Below, piece after piece: positions 56,112-63,926 of a DNA stretch of 64,000 nt. The DNA lies in NCBI RefSeq assembly GCF_002846365.1, contig NZ_PJMW01000001.1:868001-932000 (forward strand). The letters run 5' to 3'. Under the pieces are notes generated by a model, which saw nothing but the letters and a program-made list of their open reading frames with translations, did not search any database and was not told the DNA's origin. Positions within the stretch are counted from its first letter, which is position 1. The number at the start of each line of letters is the position of its first letter. Position numbers and translations under genes: made by a program. This stretch comes from Nocardia fluminea. Its GTDB lineage: Bacteria; Actinomycetota; Actinomycetes; Mycobacteriales; Mycobacteriaceae.

Positions 56112-57308
56112 GTGTCGATCGATGAGGACCTGGTCGCGTGGGTGGCCGGGCTGGATGACCTGTTCGGGCGAGTCGCTGGCCGTTTCTACCGGGCAGAGCC
56201 GAGATTACGGGCCCGCGCCTACGTGCGCGGCTTGTTGGCGCCGCTAGCCGGGAAGAATGGCTGGACAATTGCCGAAGCCGCTGGTGAGGAGACCCCGGAT
56301 GGGATGCAACGGCTGTTGAACCATGCTGCCTGGGACGCCGACGGGGTACGTGACGACGTGCGCGCCTATGCGGTCGAGTACCTGGGCGACCCGGATGGAG
56401 TTTTGGTAGTCGACGAGACCGGATTTATCAAAAAGGGAGTGAAATCAGCTGGGGTACAACGGCAATACTCCGGCACAGCTGGTCGGATCGAGAACTGTCA
56501 ACTCGGGGTGTTCTGCGCATACACCACCGTCAAGGGCCGCACGCTGATCGACCGGGAACTGTATCTGCCGAAATCGTGGACCGGCGACCGTGACCGCTGC
56601 CGCGAGGCATACGTACCCGATAACGTCGAGTTCGCTACCAAGACCACGCTCGCCAAACAAATGCTGGCCCGAGCACTGGATGCCGGAGTGCCTGCGCGGT
56701 GGGTGACCGCGGACGAAGCCTACGGCGGTGACTACAAGTTCCGGACCTGGCTCGAAGACCGTCGCATCGGGTACGTGGTCGCCGTCCCGAGAAATCAGAC
56801 GATCCCGGTCACCGCGGGCAGCACCCGTGCCGATCATCTTGTCGCGCACGCCCCCGCGCAGGCGTGGAAGCGCCTGAGCTGCGGGGCAGGCGCGAAGGGG
56901 CCACGAATGTTCGACTGGGCCGTCGCGTCGCTTCCGGTCTACGAGTGGACGACCCCACCGGGGTGGAGCCGGTGGCTACTCGCTCGGCGTGGCTTGTCTC
57001 CGAATACCAAGGGCGAGTTGGAGATCGCCTACTACATGTGCTGCGCGCCGACCGGTACCAGCGATGAGGAACTGATCCGGGTCGCCGGTGCTCGCTGGGC
57101 TGTCGAGGATTGTTTCCAGACCGCGAAAACCGAGGTCGGGCTCGACCAGTATCAGGTCCGGCGCTACGACGCCTGGTACCGGCATGTCACTCTCGCCATG
57201 CTCGCCCACACCTACCTCGCCGTGACCGCCGCTATTGCCCCAAAAGCGTTGGCAGCGGCCTCATCTCGCTCACCCTCGGCGAAGTTCGACGTCTCCTGGC
57301 ACACCTGA
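56112..57308 (+). CDS. IS701-family transposase (DDE_5), with -1 frame tail to 57439
   Basis: A 398-residue frame from GTG 56112. Catalytic residues: Asp in VLVVDETGFIKKG, Asp in WVTADEAYGG and Glu in RWAVEDCFQTAK. The family's conserved tail (LIPLT-type EVRRLLAHL, then WSIWRRRHQYRAKQAHY) is absent from this frame but present in the -1 frame, entered at the heptamer C-CCA-AAA (57239-57245). The shifted product would be 442 residues, ending in a TAG supplied by the flanking CTAG at 57436-57439. Without the shift the protein ends in unrelated sequence. Confidence 0.85.
   Translation: MSIDEDLVAWVAGLDDLFGRVAGRFYRAEPRLRARAYVRGLLAPLAGKNGWTIAEAAGEETPDGMQRLLNHAAWDADGVRDDVRAYAVEYLGDPDGVLVVDETGFIKKGVKSAGVQRQYSGTAGRIENCQLGVFCAYTTVKGRTLIDRELYLPKSWTGDRDRCREAYVPDNVEFATKTTLAKQMLARALDAGVPARWVTADEAYGGDYKFRTWLEDRRIGYVVAVPRNQTIPVTAGSTRADHLVAHAPAQAWKRLSCGAGAKGPRMFDWAVASLPVYEWTTPPGWSRWLLARRGLSPNTKGELEIAYYMCCAPTGTSDEELIRVAGARWAVEDCFQTAKTEVGLDQYQVRRYDAWYRHVTLAMLAHTYLAVTAAIAPKALAAASSRSPSAKFDVSWHT
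57239..57245 (+). promoter_or_regulatory. putative -1 slippery heptamer C-CCA-AAA
   Basis: In frame 0 the codons read GCC CCA AAA GCG, so C-CCA-AAA fits X-XXY-YYZ. Slipping back one base keeps CCC and AAA pairing and opens the conserved C-terminal tail of the transposase. Confidence 0.55.
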
Positions 57309-57435
57309 TCACTACCGACCCGACCCTCGACCGGGTCTGGCAATGGTCGATCTGGCGGCGCCGCCACCAATACCGGGCCAAACAAGCCCACTACCAGCGG
57401 CGACACCGATTACATCACGAAGTGCGGCTGGAGTA

Positions 57436-57439
57436 CTAG
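57436..57439. repeat. CTAG target duplication, right copy
   Basis: Third CTAG copy, right of the IS701-like element. It completes the stop codon of the frameshifted IS701 transposase and is the point where the DUF1772 gene resumes. Confidence 0.8.
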
Positions 57440-57769
57440 AGCCCAGGCGTTGATCTTGTGGTTGATCGGCACGTTGCCGAGGCGGGTGATGAGGAACGAT
57501 CCGACCACGAGCACCGTCGCCGCCGCGGCGAGCACCCGGTCCCTGCCTTTCCGTACGACGGCCAGGACGAGGCAGCTCAGCGCCGCGGCGGCCATGATGA
57601 GCTGCATGCTGATGCTGTTGTTCCGCATGAGCTCGGTGTGGAATTCCAGGCGCATCTGTAGCGGGACCCGATGAAAAGTCGGGATCAGATTCGCGGCGCC
57701 GTAGCCGAACGCACCGGCGAGCAGACCGGTGGTGAGCAGGGCGAGTGCGCGGAGCGGAGCGGGTTTCAT
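57436..57769 (-). pseudogene. 5' fragment of a DUF1772 (anthrone oxygenase-like) gene
   Basis: Codons 1-111 of a membrane protein: MKPAPLRALALLTTGLLAGAF, a FHRVPLQMRLEFHTELMRNN segment, two more hydrophobic helices, and the DUF1772 hallmark TRLGNVPINHKINAW. The IS701-like right end follows Leu111. Ten base pairs separate it from the stop of the upstream VOC gene, so it was second in an operon now broken. Read-through into the insertion adds eight residues and a stop. Confidence 0.8.
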
Positions 57770-57779
57770 GAGGTCGAAG

Positions 57780-58241
57780 TTAATCGAGGCAGAACTCGTT
57801 GCCCTCCGGGTCGGTCATCACGATCCACCCGGCACTCATCGGCGGCTCGGGCTCGAAGCGCTCGACCCGCGTGCCACCCAGCGCGACCAGTCGCGCGCAC
57901 TCCGCCTCCAGCGCCGCCATCCGCTCGTCGCCCTGCAATCCCGGCGCCGCCCGGACATCGAGATGAACCCGATTCTTCGCGACCTTGCCCTCCGGCACCC
58001 GCTGGAAGAACACCCGAGGACCGTGACCCTCCGGATCCTCGATCGCCGACTTGGAGTTCCGCTCTTCCGCCGGAACCCCGATCCGCGCGAGGAACTGATC
58101 CCACACCGCCAGCGGGTCCACCCCCGCCGGGACCTCGACCCCGGGCGGCCCCGGATGCACATACCCCAGCGCATCCCGCCAAAAAGTCGACAGCCCAGCC
58201 GGATCGTGCGCATCGAAGGTGATCTGAATATGGCGGCTCAT
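57780..58241 (-). CDS. VOC (glyoxalase/bleomycin resistance) family protein
   Basis: A 153-residue metal-dependent VOC-fold protein: HIQITFDAHDPAGLSTFWRDALGY at the first repeat and VHLDVRA ... WIVMTDPEGNEFCLD at the second, giving His and Glu candidate ligands. Of two adjacent ATGs the second (58241) has the better spaced GGAG. It probably was cotranscribed with DUF1772 and the hydrolase before the insertions. Confidence 0.85.
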   Translation of the reverse strand: MSRHIQITFDAHDPAGLSTFWRDALGYVHPGPPGVEVPAGVDPLAVWDQFLARIGVPAEERNSKSAIEDPEGHGPRVFFQRVPEGKVAKNRVHLDVRAAPGLQGDERMAALEAECARLVALGGTRVERFEPEPPMSAGWIVMTDPEGNEFCLD

Positions 58242-58472
58242 CATTACTCCGTTCGTCGCAACCGAACACGGTCTGACAGATCTTCCGTCACCGTATGCCA
58301 GAGGTCCGACAATCTGCCGCTGCTGCCACCGGCGAGGGTGATCCGCCCAGTCCGAATCTGTCGTACACGGTCTTCATCCAGTCGGGAGCCAGGCGACGAG
58401 CATCTGCACCTCGTCGAAACGTTGGATTCATGCAGGTCTTCGATGGTCTCACTGGCCGCGCGCTTATATTCC

Positions 58473-58501
58473 TTGACTCGAATATTCCTTGTAGTGAATA
58501 C
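58473..58501 (+). promoter_or_regulatory. AT-rich promoter with GAATATTC palindrome
   Basis: TTGACT (58473-58478) and GAATAC (58496-58501) are 17 bp apart, and the perfect palindrome GAATATTC (58480-58487) lies in the spacer. It is the most AT-rich spot for kilobases and sits 9 bp before the ArsR gene start, so autoregulation is plausible. Confidence 0.4.
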
Positions 58502-58509
58502 TTAGCCGC

Positions 58510-59319
58510 ATGGACGCAATCGCATCAGCACTCGCAGACGGCGCACGGTGGCGCATTGTCGAACTTCTCGCAGAGCGCCCACGCTCTGTCGGCGAACTGG
58601 CCGACTCGACCGGGTTGCGCCAGCCCCAGACCACCAAGCACCTGCAGACGTTGGCTCGCGCCGGGCTCGTCACGGTCTTTCCGTTGGGGCAACGTCGCGT
58701 CTACGCGGTCGAGTCGGCACCGCTACAGGAACTGGCGAGCAGGCTCACCGATCTGGTCGACACCATCTCCGCACACGCGGGCGAGCGCGATGCCGTCGAG
58801 CGGTACCGTGCCGCCATCGCTGCGGAATCGTCTGCCGCGCAACGGGATCGCTGGGCGGACGGGCGCAGCTTCACCTTCGTGCGCGTACTGACCGCGCCCC
58901 GGGATCGCGTCTGGCAGCACTGGACGGATCCGGATCTGCTCGAATCCTGGTGGGCACCACCGGGGATGACGATCACCGACTGTGTCGTCGAACCGAAGAA
59001 GGGCGGTCGCGCCGCGCTGGACTACCGCGACGCGGAGGGACGGCGATACCGCTCCGAGGGCCGGGTCACGGCCGCGAAGCGACCCGGCCACCTCGCGTTC
59101 GATTTATCGGTGCTCGACACGGCGGGAGCGGTCTCCTTCACCGGCCACTACGACCTGACCCTCGACGAGCGGCCGGGCGGCACCCGCCTCACCCTCGACC
59201 TGACCATCACCGAAACCACCGTCGAGGCGGTCCCCTACATCGCCGGAATCGAAACCGGCTGGGGCCGAGTCCTCGACAATCTCGCGAATACCCTCCACGA
59301 CAGCAAGGAACAGCCATGA
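58510..59319 (+). CDS. ArsR-type HTH fused to SRPBCC (AHSA1) domain
   Basis: A 269-residue fusion. Residues 1-80 are a winged helix (MDAIASALADGARWRIVELLAERPRSVGELADSTGLRQPQTTKHLQTLARAGLV); no Cys metal site is present. Residues about 118-265 are an SRPBCC/AHSA1 domain (RVLTAPRDRVWQHWTDPDLLESWWAPPG ... GWGRVLDNLANTL). Such fusions are common in actinobacteria and are thought to sense a hydrophobic ligand. It overlaps the DHFR-like gene by 4 bp (ATGA). Confidence 0.88.
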   Translation: MDAIASALADGARWRIVELLAERPRSVGELADSTGLRQPQTTKHLQTLARAGLVTVFPLGQRRVYAVESAPLQELASRLTDLVDTISAHAGERDAVERYRAAIAAESSAAQRDRWADGRSFTFVRVLTAPRDRVWQHWTDPDLLESWWAPPGMTITDCVVEPKKGGRAALDYRDAEGRRYRSEGRVTAAKRPGHLAFDLSVLDTAGAVSFTGHYDLTLDERPGGTRLTLDLTITETTVEAVPYIAGIETGWGRVLDNLANTLHDSKEQP

Positions 59320-59906
59320 CCGAACGAACAGTGACCGCCAATATCGGCCTCACCCTCGACGGACGCTACAACGGCCCCGGCGGACCCACCGACGCGCAGG
59401 CGATCGTCCGCTACGCCACTACCGAGGTCGCGCGCGATCACCTCACCCGCCTCTGGTCGGGCGCGACGACGGCGCTGCTCGGACGCGTCAATGCCGAAGG
59501 CTTCCTGGCGTTCTGGCCCACGGTGCTCGCCGACGAGAACGCCGACCCACGCGACCGCGCGTACGCGAAGTGGCTGCTCGACACCGAGAAGGTGGTCCTG
59601 TCGAGGACCCTCACCGAGGCGCCGTGGGAGCGCACCCGCCTGGCGAACGCGTCGGCCGCCGAGGTCGTCACGGCGCTGAAGGCCACCGGCACCGGTGACA
59701 TTCTCGTCAACAGCAGCCCGACGGTGATCAAGGATCTGCTCGCGGCGGACCTGATCGACCGCCTGTACCTGCTGCTGTGCCCCGAAATCGCCGGCGACGG
59801 GCAACGGCTGTTCGACGACGGCTTGCCCAGCTCCCGGTGGACACTCACGCGTCGCGAGGTCGGCGAACTGGGCGAGATGGCCCTGACCTACGACCGCGCG
59901 CGCTGA
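59316..59906 (+). CDS. dihydrofolate reductase-like (RibD C-terminal) protein
   Basis: A 196-residue protein of the RibD_C/DHFR-like family: TANIGLTLDGRYNGPGG, LLGRVNAEGFLAFWP, VVLSRTL and GDILVNSSPTVIKDLLAADLIDRLYLLLCPEIAGDGQRLF. It probably is an NADPH-dependent reductase of unknown substrate. AAGGAA lies 5 nt upstream of the ATG. Translationally coupled to the ArsR-SRPBCC regulator; its last 19 bp overlap the convergent epoxide hydrolase gene. Confidence 0.85.
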   Translation: MTERTVTANIGLTLDGRYNGPGGPTDAQAIVRYATTEVARDHLTRLWSGATTALLGRVNAEGFLAFWPTVLADENADPRDRAYAKWLLDTEKVVLSRTLTEAPWERTRLANASAAEVVTALKATGTGDILVNSSPTVIKDLLAADLIDRLYLLLCPEIAGDGQRLFDDGLPSSRWTLTRREVGELGEMALTYDRAR

Positions 59907-60865
59907 TCGACGCCGACCTCCCGCAGCGCGGCGATGAGGAAATCGTTGACCGCGTCGGTTCGCTCCAGGTGCACGAGATGGCCGGCGCCCGGAAGTTCCA
60001 CGACCGCGCGAAGATCGGTGACATTGGCCCGGAGCGTGGCGAGAGGGTCGCGACCGCTGAAGCCCTCCATGTCGGGGTCGTTCTCGCCGTAGAGGAAATA
60101 CGTCGGAACCTCGATCCGAGCCTCGGCGAAGGGCTCGGTGAGTTCCCAGTTGCGATCCAGATTGCGGTACCAGTTCAGGCCACCGGTGAAGCCGGTCCGC
60201 TCGAATTCGGTGGCGAAGGTGTCGAATTCCTCCTCGGTGAGCCAGGTCCACGGCAGCGCGGGCGCCTGGGGCAGCACGTCGAGATAACCGAGACCGGGCG
60301 GGTTCTTCCAGGTGTCCAGGTAGTGGTAGTCCCCCGAGAGGGAGAAGTAGACGCGGGACAGGAATTCCCTCGGTCGCGCGGCGAGTTCGGCATCGGCGAC
60401 GCCGGGTTCCTGGAAGTAGGACAGGTGCAGGAAGTGACGCTGGGCGGCCTTGGTCCAGAAGGCCGACGGCGGCCGCGGAGGGCGCGGCGAGTACGGATTG
60501 TTCAGCACCACAACGGCTTCCACCCGCTCGGGCGCGCGTAGCGACAACTCCCACACCAGTTGGGCACCGAAGTCCAGGCCCACGAACACGGCCTTCTCGG
60601 CGCCGATGCCGTCGAGCAACGCCAGCAAATCGCCGATCACGGCCGCGTTGCTGTAGGCGGCGACATCGGCGGGCGCCTCGGTGCGGCCGTAACCGCGCAG
60701 ATCGGGTGCGATGGCCCGGAATCCCGCTACGGCCACGGCGTCGATCTGCCGGTGCCAGATGAACCCGGTGTGCGGAAAGCCGTGACAGAACACGACCGGG
60801 TAGCCCTGCCCCTGCTCGGTGACATGCATCCGGATTTCGCCCGTGTCGAGGAATCTCTGTTCCAC
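59888..60865 (-). CDS. epoxide hydrolase-like alpha/beta hydrolase
   Basis: A 325-residue enzyme. The nucleophile elbow is VGLDFGAQLVWEL with Asp, as in epoxide hydrolases and haloalkane dehalogenases; HGFPHTGFIWHRQ is the oxyanion loop, YFLYGENDPDM carries the acid and a Tyr, and GAGHLVHLE the base. The start is best placed at GTG 60865, which has GGAGG five bases upstream; a TTG four codons earlier would overlap that site. It diverges from an SDR gene across a KstR-like operator. Confidence 0.85.
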   Translation of the reverse strand: MEQRFLDTGEIRMHVTEQGQGYPVVFCHGFPHTGFIWHRQIDAVAVAGFRAIAPDLRGYGRTEAPADVAAYSNAAVIGDLLALLDGIGAEKAVFVGLDFGAQLVWELSLRAPERVEAVVVLNNPYSPRPPRPPSAFWTKAAQRHFLHLSYFQEPGVADAELAARPREFLSRVYFSLSGDYHYLDTWKNPPGLGYLDVLPQAPALPWTWLTEEEFDTFATEFERTGFTGGLNWYRNLDRNWELTEPFAEARIEVPTYFLYGENDPDMEGFSGRDPLATLRANVTDLRAVVELPGAGHLVHLERTDAVNDFLIAALREVGVDQRARS

Positions 60866-60881
60866 TACCGCCTCCAATTTC

Positions 60882-60895
60882 TAGAACGTGTTCTG
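60882..60895. promoter_or_regulatory. KstR-like operator TAGAACGTGTTCTG
   Basis: The site matches 13 of 14 positions of TNNAACNNGTTNNA, the KstR motif known from mycobacterial and rhodococcal sterol catabolism, with arms AGAAC/GTTCT. It lies 17 bp from the epoxide hydrolase start and 25 bp from the SDR start, right where a repressor would block both. Confidence 0.55.
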
Positions 60896-60919
60896 ATTTG
60901 ACGGTAGTGTCCGGAGGTC

Positions 60920-61768
60920 ATGAGCGGAACACCCAAGATTCTGGCCGGGCGCGTCGCGGTCGTCACCGGGGCAAGTCGAGGCATCGGTAAAGGCATCGCC
61001 CTCGAATTGGGCGCGGCCGGCGCGACCGTGTACGTCACCGGGCGCACCACCGAGCCGGGGCGGCTGCCCGGCACCGTGCAGGAGACCGCCGCGATGGTCA
61101 CCGACTTCGGCGGGCACGGCGTCGCGGCGGTCTGCGATCACCGCGACGACGACGCGGTCGAGAAGCTCTTCACCCGCATCCGCGAGGAGCAGGGCCGACT
61201 CGACGTGCTGGTCAACAACGTCTACAACTCCCCCGCCGCCGCCCGCTGGCTGGGCCGTAAGTTCTGGGATGTGCCGCCGCGAGCATGGGACGAGACCTTC
61301 GAGATCGGCGTGCGATCGCACTATGTGGCCAGCGTTTTCGCCGCCCCGCTGCTGATCGAGTCGGCCGGGCTCATCGTCAATGTCTCCTCCCCCGGCGCCC
61401 GGCGCTACATGCACAATGCCGTCTACGGCGTCGGCAAGACAGCGCTGGATCGCCTCACCGCCGACCTCGCTCACGACCTGAACGGCACGGGCGCGACCGC
61501 CGTCTCGATCTGGCCCGGAATCGTGGACACCGAACTGCTGCAGATGGTTCCGGCCGACGAGCACGGCCGCCGCCGGGTCACCCTGCCCGGCGAGGGCTCC
61601 TTCGACCTCGACACCGCCGAGACCCCGCGCTTCCCCGGACGCGCCGTGGTGGCCCTGGCCGCCGACCCCGGCCGGGCGACGCGCTCGGGCAAGTCCTGGA
61701 AAGTCGCCGACCTGGCCGAGGACTACGGTTTCACCGATGTCGACGGACGTATCCCGCGCGCCGACTGA
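60920..61768 (+). CDS. short-chain dehydrogenase/reductase, DHRS1-like
   Basis: A 282-residue SDR: TGASRGIGKGIALEL cofactor loop, VTGRT for NADP preference, LDVLVNNVYN, catalytic Ser in VNVSSPGARR and Tyr/Lys in YGVGKTALD. Overall it resembles DHRS1-type enzymes. The ATG at 60920 has GGAGG only 2 nt away, an unusually short spacing. It shares the divergent, KstR-like site with the epoxide hydrolase, suggesting a joint catabolic role. Confidence 0.87.
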   Translation: MSGTPKILAGRVAVVTGASRGIGKGIALELGAAGATVYVTGRTTEPGRLPGTVQETAAMVTDFGGHGVAAVCDHRDDDAVEKLFTRIREEQGRLDVLVNNVYNSPAAARWLGRKFWDVPPRAWDETFEIGVRSHYVASVFAAPLLIESAGLIVNVSSPGARRYMHNAVYGVGKTALDRLTADLAHDLNGTGATAVSIWPGIVDTELLQMVPADEHGRRRVTLPGEGSFDLDTAETPRFPGRAVVALAADPGRATRSGKSWKVADLAEDYGFTDVDGRIPRAD

Positions 61769-61942
61769 TCCCCGGGAATCACCATCATTCGCCACGAAGT
61801 TCGACATCCTCGCCATCCGCTACCGCAGTGAGCCACTACGGCGTGCGAGGTGATCGTGGACTGATACCGAGCGAATAACCTGCGCCGTCGTCAACTAAGA
61901 TCAACGACGGTAATTCTCGGCACCCGAACGAACAGGACTCCC

Positions 61943-62293
61943 ATGGCGCGCAAAGTCGTTGTCACACTTGTCGATGATTTCGATGGCACGTCCGCTGCCG
62001 ATGCGACTGTCACATTCGGAATCGACGGGGCGGCCTACGAAATCGACCTGTCGGATGCCAACGCGGCGAAGTTGCGCGAGGTGTTCGAGCAGTGGGTTCC
62101 GTACGCGCGCCGCACCGGCCGGGCGAAGGCGGGCGCCGCACGTCGCCTCGGCACGGCACCGGCGGCCGAATCCACTCGCCGCAACGATCTCACCGAGATC
62201 CGGGCGTGGGCTTCGCAGAACGGGCACTCGGTGTCCAGCCGCGGCAGGATCTCGGCGGACGTCATTTCGGCCTATGAGCAGGCCTCGGCGTAA
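61943..62293 (+). CDS. lsr2: Lsr2-family nucleoid-associated protein (paralogue)
   Basis: A 116-residue Lsr2. The N-terminal oligomerisation domain (ARKVVVTLVDDFDGTSAADATVTFGIDGAAYEIDLS) and the C-terminal AT-hook-like RGR at 100-102 within SSRGRISADVISAYEQA are intact. Lsr2 silences AT-rich, often foreign, DNA. The central linker is shorter in basic residues than in the main Lsr2 of mycobacteria, and the usual neighbours lysS and clpC are absent, so this is probably a second copy. AGGACT precedes the ATG. Confidence 0.9.
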   Translation: MARKVVVTLVDDFDGTSAADATVTFGIDGAAYEIDLSDANAAKLREVFEQWVPYARRTGRAKAGAARRLGTAPAAESTRRNDLTEIRAWASQNGHSVSSRGRISADVISAYEQASA

Positions 62294-62308
62294 AGTTTCG
62301 GTTCGGCG

Positions 62309-62345
62309 ACAGCACGGCGCGCATTCCCTCCGCGCGCCGTGCTGT
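62309..62345. terminator. 14-bp perfect hairpin between lsr2 and lipase 3' ends
   Basis: ACAGCACGGCGCGC at 62309-62322 pairs perfectly with 62332-62345, followed by TCTCGTTT. It lies between two convergent stops and can serve both strands. Confidence 0.8.
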
Positions 62346-62352
62346 TCTCGTT

Positions 62353-63726
62353 TCAGTTGGGCAGCGGGATATCGGCTTTGAATCGATCTCCCGGCGGGAG
62401 ACCGCGCAGAACCGCACTGGTCCAAGCGACCGCGGGCGGCCAGCCCGCGACGGCATTGACGAGGTGTTCGGGCAGCGGCATCGTGTAGAACCGTAGATCC
62501 GCGCCCCGGTTCCAGTAGTCGTTCACCGTCGGCAGTACCGCCGATGCCGGGATGAGTTCGTCCCAGATTCCGTGCCACCAGAAGATCGGGCTGTCCGGAA
62601 TATGGTGTCCCAGACTCTGGTTTGCGAGAACCTCCATCACACCGGGTGCCGTTTCGAGAGACTTCCCCGGCTGGAAATAAGCACTGATCGGCCGGTACGC
62701 TCCGGCGGCCGCGATCGTGTAAACGCAGCGGCTGCGCATATCCGCCACGATCGCCTGTCCTTCCGGGGTCAGCAATTCCCCGGCGTCGAACTGGTCGGGA
62801 AATTCCCGCGACAGCGCGGCGAACCCGAGCCACATCGTGAAATTACCGGCACCGGTGAGGCCGGGCTGCTGGGCGATCGCGTACCGGGCCTGGGCTCGCA
62901 GATCGGCGGGGAATCCACCCACCGCGGTGCCGAGCAACCGCACATCGGGGGCGTAGCTCTCGCGGAGTTCAGCCGCCCGGATCGAACCCGAGCCACCGCC
63001 GGAGTAGCCGTAGAGCGCGATCCCGGAGTCCGTGAGGCCCAGTGCCGAGTTCTTCATGGCGCGCAGACTGTCGAGCACCATCTTGCCTTCGTCGTAGGTG
63101 TTGAAGGTATTGAACTTGCCGTCGAAGTCGGCGATGTTGATCGCGAACCCCTGCGCGAGCCAATAGACCGCCAGCGCGGCCTCTTTCATGGTGCCGGTCT
63201 GCAACGTGTAGGACGGGTTGCACGACGAATCGGTCGCGTCGATGGCTTCCTGGAAGGACACGACCGGTCGCGGACCGCCCGACCACGGAATACCGGGGAC
63301 GATCACCGAGGTAGCGGTGGCGATCGGGTTGTCGTGCACGTCGTTGCTCCGGAACAGCAGCTGTTCGGTGTGCACCGGGAAGGGCAGGCCGAGCAGGCGC
63401 GTCTGCACCGTCCGGGAACGGATGATCTGGCCGGGCGCATAGGAATCGAGGTCCGCCGGGTCGTCGTACCAGGGATCTTCGGCGGGCACCGGGATCGGCA
63501 GCATGTCGTAGAGCTGGGGTTCGGCGGGCAGCTGCGGAAGCTGGTTCTGGTCGGGCGGGAAACTCGGATACGGGTCACCGGTGGCGTGGCCGGCTCCCGA
63601 GATCGCCAGGCACAGCGCCGCCAACGGCACCGCGGCCCATTTCGTTCCGAGCCGGTGTCCCGGACGGGGCCGAGCGGGTCTGTCCCGCCGACTCGGGCGG
63701 ACGGGGGTTGCCGCGCTGCGCTGCAT
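62353..63726 (-). CDS. secreted lipase, LIP family (third copy)
   Basis: A 457-residue LIP-family lipase with a long basic N terminus before the signal helix (AAVPLAALCLAISGAGHATGDP), possibly reflecting a start further downstream. The nucleophile is Ser242 in GYSGGG; the C-terminal PEHLVNAVAGWPPAVAW carries the His. It is more distant from the two tandem lipases at 20-22 kb. An operator-like array lies directly upstream. Confidence 0.87.
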   Translation of the reverse strand: MQRSAATPVRPSRRDRPARPRPGHRLGTKWAAVPLAALCLAISGAGHATGDPYPSFPPDQNQLPQLPAEPQLYDMLPIPVPAEDPWYDDPADLDSYAPGQIIRSRTVQTRLLGLPFPVHTEQLLFRSNDVHDNPIATATSVIVPGIPWSGGPRPVVSFQEAIDATDSSCNPSYTLQTGTMKEAALAVYWLAQGFAINIADFDGKFNTFNTYDEGKMVLDSLRAMKNSALGLTDSGIALYGYSGGGSGSIRAAELRESYAPDVRLLGTAVGGFPADLRAQARYAIAQQPGLTGAGNFTMWLGFAALSREFPDQFDAGELLTPEGQAIVADMRSRCVYTIAAAGAYRPISAYFQPGKSLETAPGVMEVLANQSLGHHIPDSPIFWWHGIWDELIPASAVLPTVNDYWNRGADLRFYTMPLPEHLVNAVAGWPPAVAWTSAVLRGLPPGDRFKADIPLPN

Positions 63727-63767
63727 GGCGTCTCCTCTGCTAGGTGACGCTGATTACAGCACGATGC

Positions 63768-63792
63768 CTTGTTTCTAACAAGAGTTCTTGTT
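63768..63792. promoter_or_regulatory. CTTGTT/AACAAG operator array upstream of lipase
   Basis: CTTGTT (63768-63773), AACAAG (63777-63782) and CTTGTT (63787-63792) alternate in orientation. The last two form AACAAGA-GT-TCTTGTT with perfect 7-bp arms. The array starts 42 bp upstream of the lipase start codon, a typical repressor position. Confidence 0.5.
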
Positions 63793-63926
63793 CACAATGC
63801 GTCCGGGACGGAGTGCCGAATCTCGATCACCCTGGGCGAGTGGACAACTGGTAGGGGAAAAATCCGCTCGCGGTAGAGTGCGCGTGCACGTTCACAGGGG
63901 TGTCGGCGTTGATTCGGGGGAATGTG

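Larger units (their letters stand above)
56067..57435 (+). mobile_element. IS701-family insertion sequence, 1369 bp
   Basis: Perfect 16-bp terminal inverted repeats TACTCCAGCCGCACTT at 56067-56082 and 57420-57435, with CTAG outside each end. The four-base target duplication agrees with IS701-family habits. It contains one transposase gene on the plus strand. Confidence 0.92.

Noticed and set aside
54025..57769. Composite transposon carrying cargo
   Set aside because: The two elements are of different families and abut with only CTAG between them, so there is no cargo.
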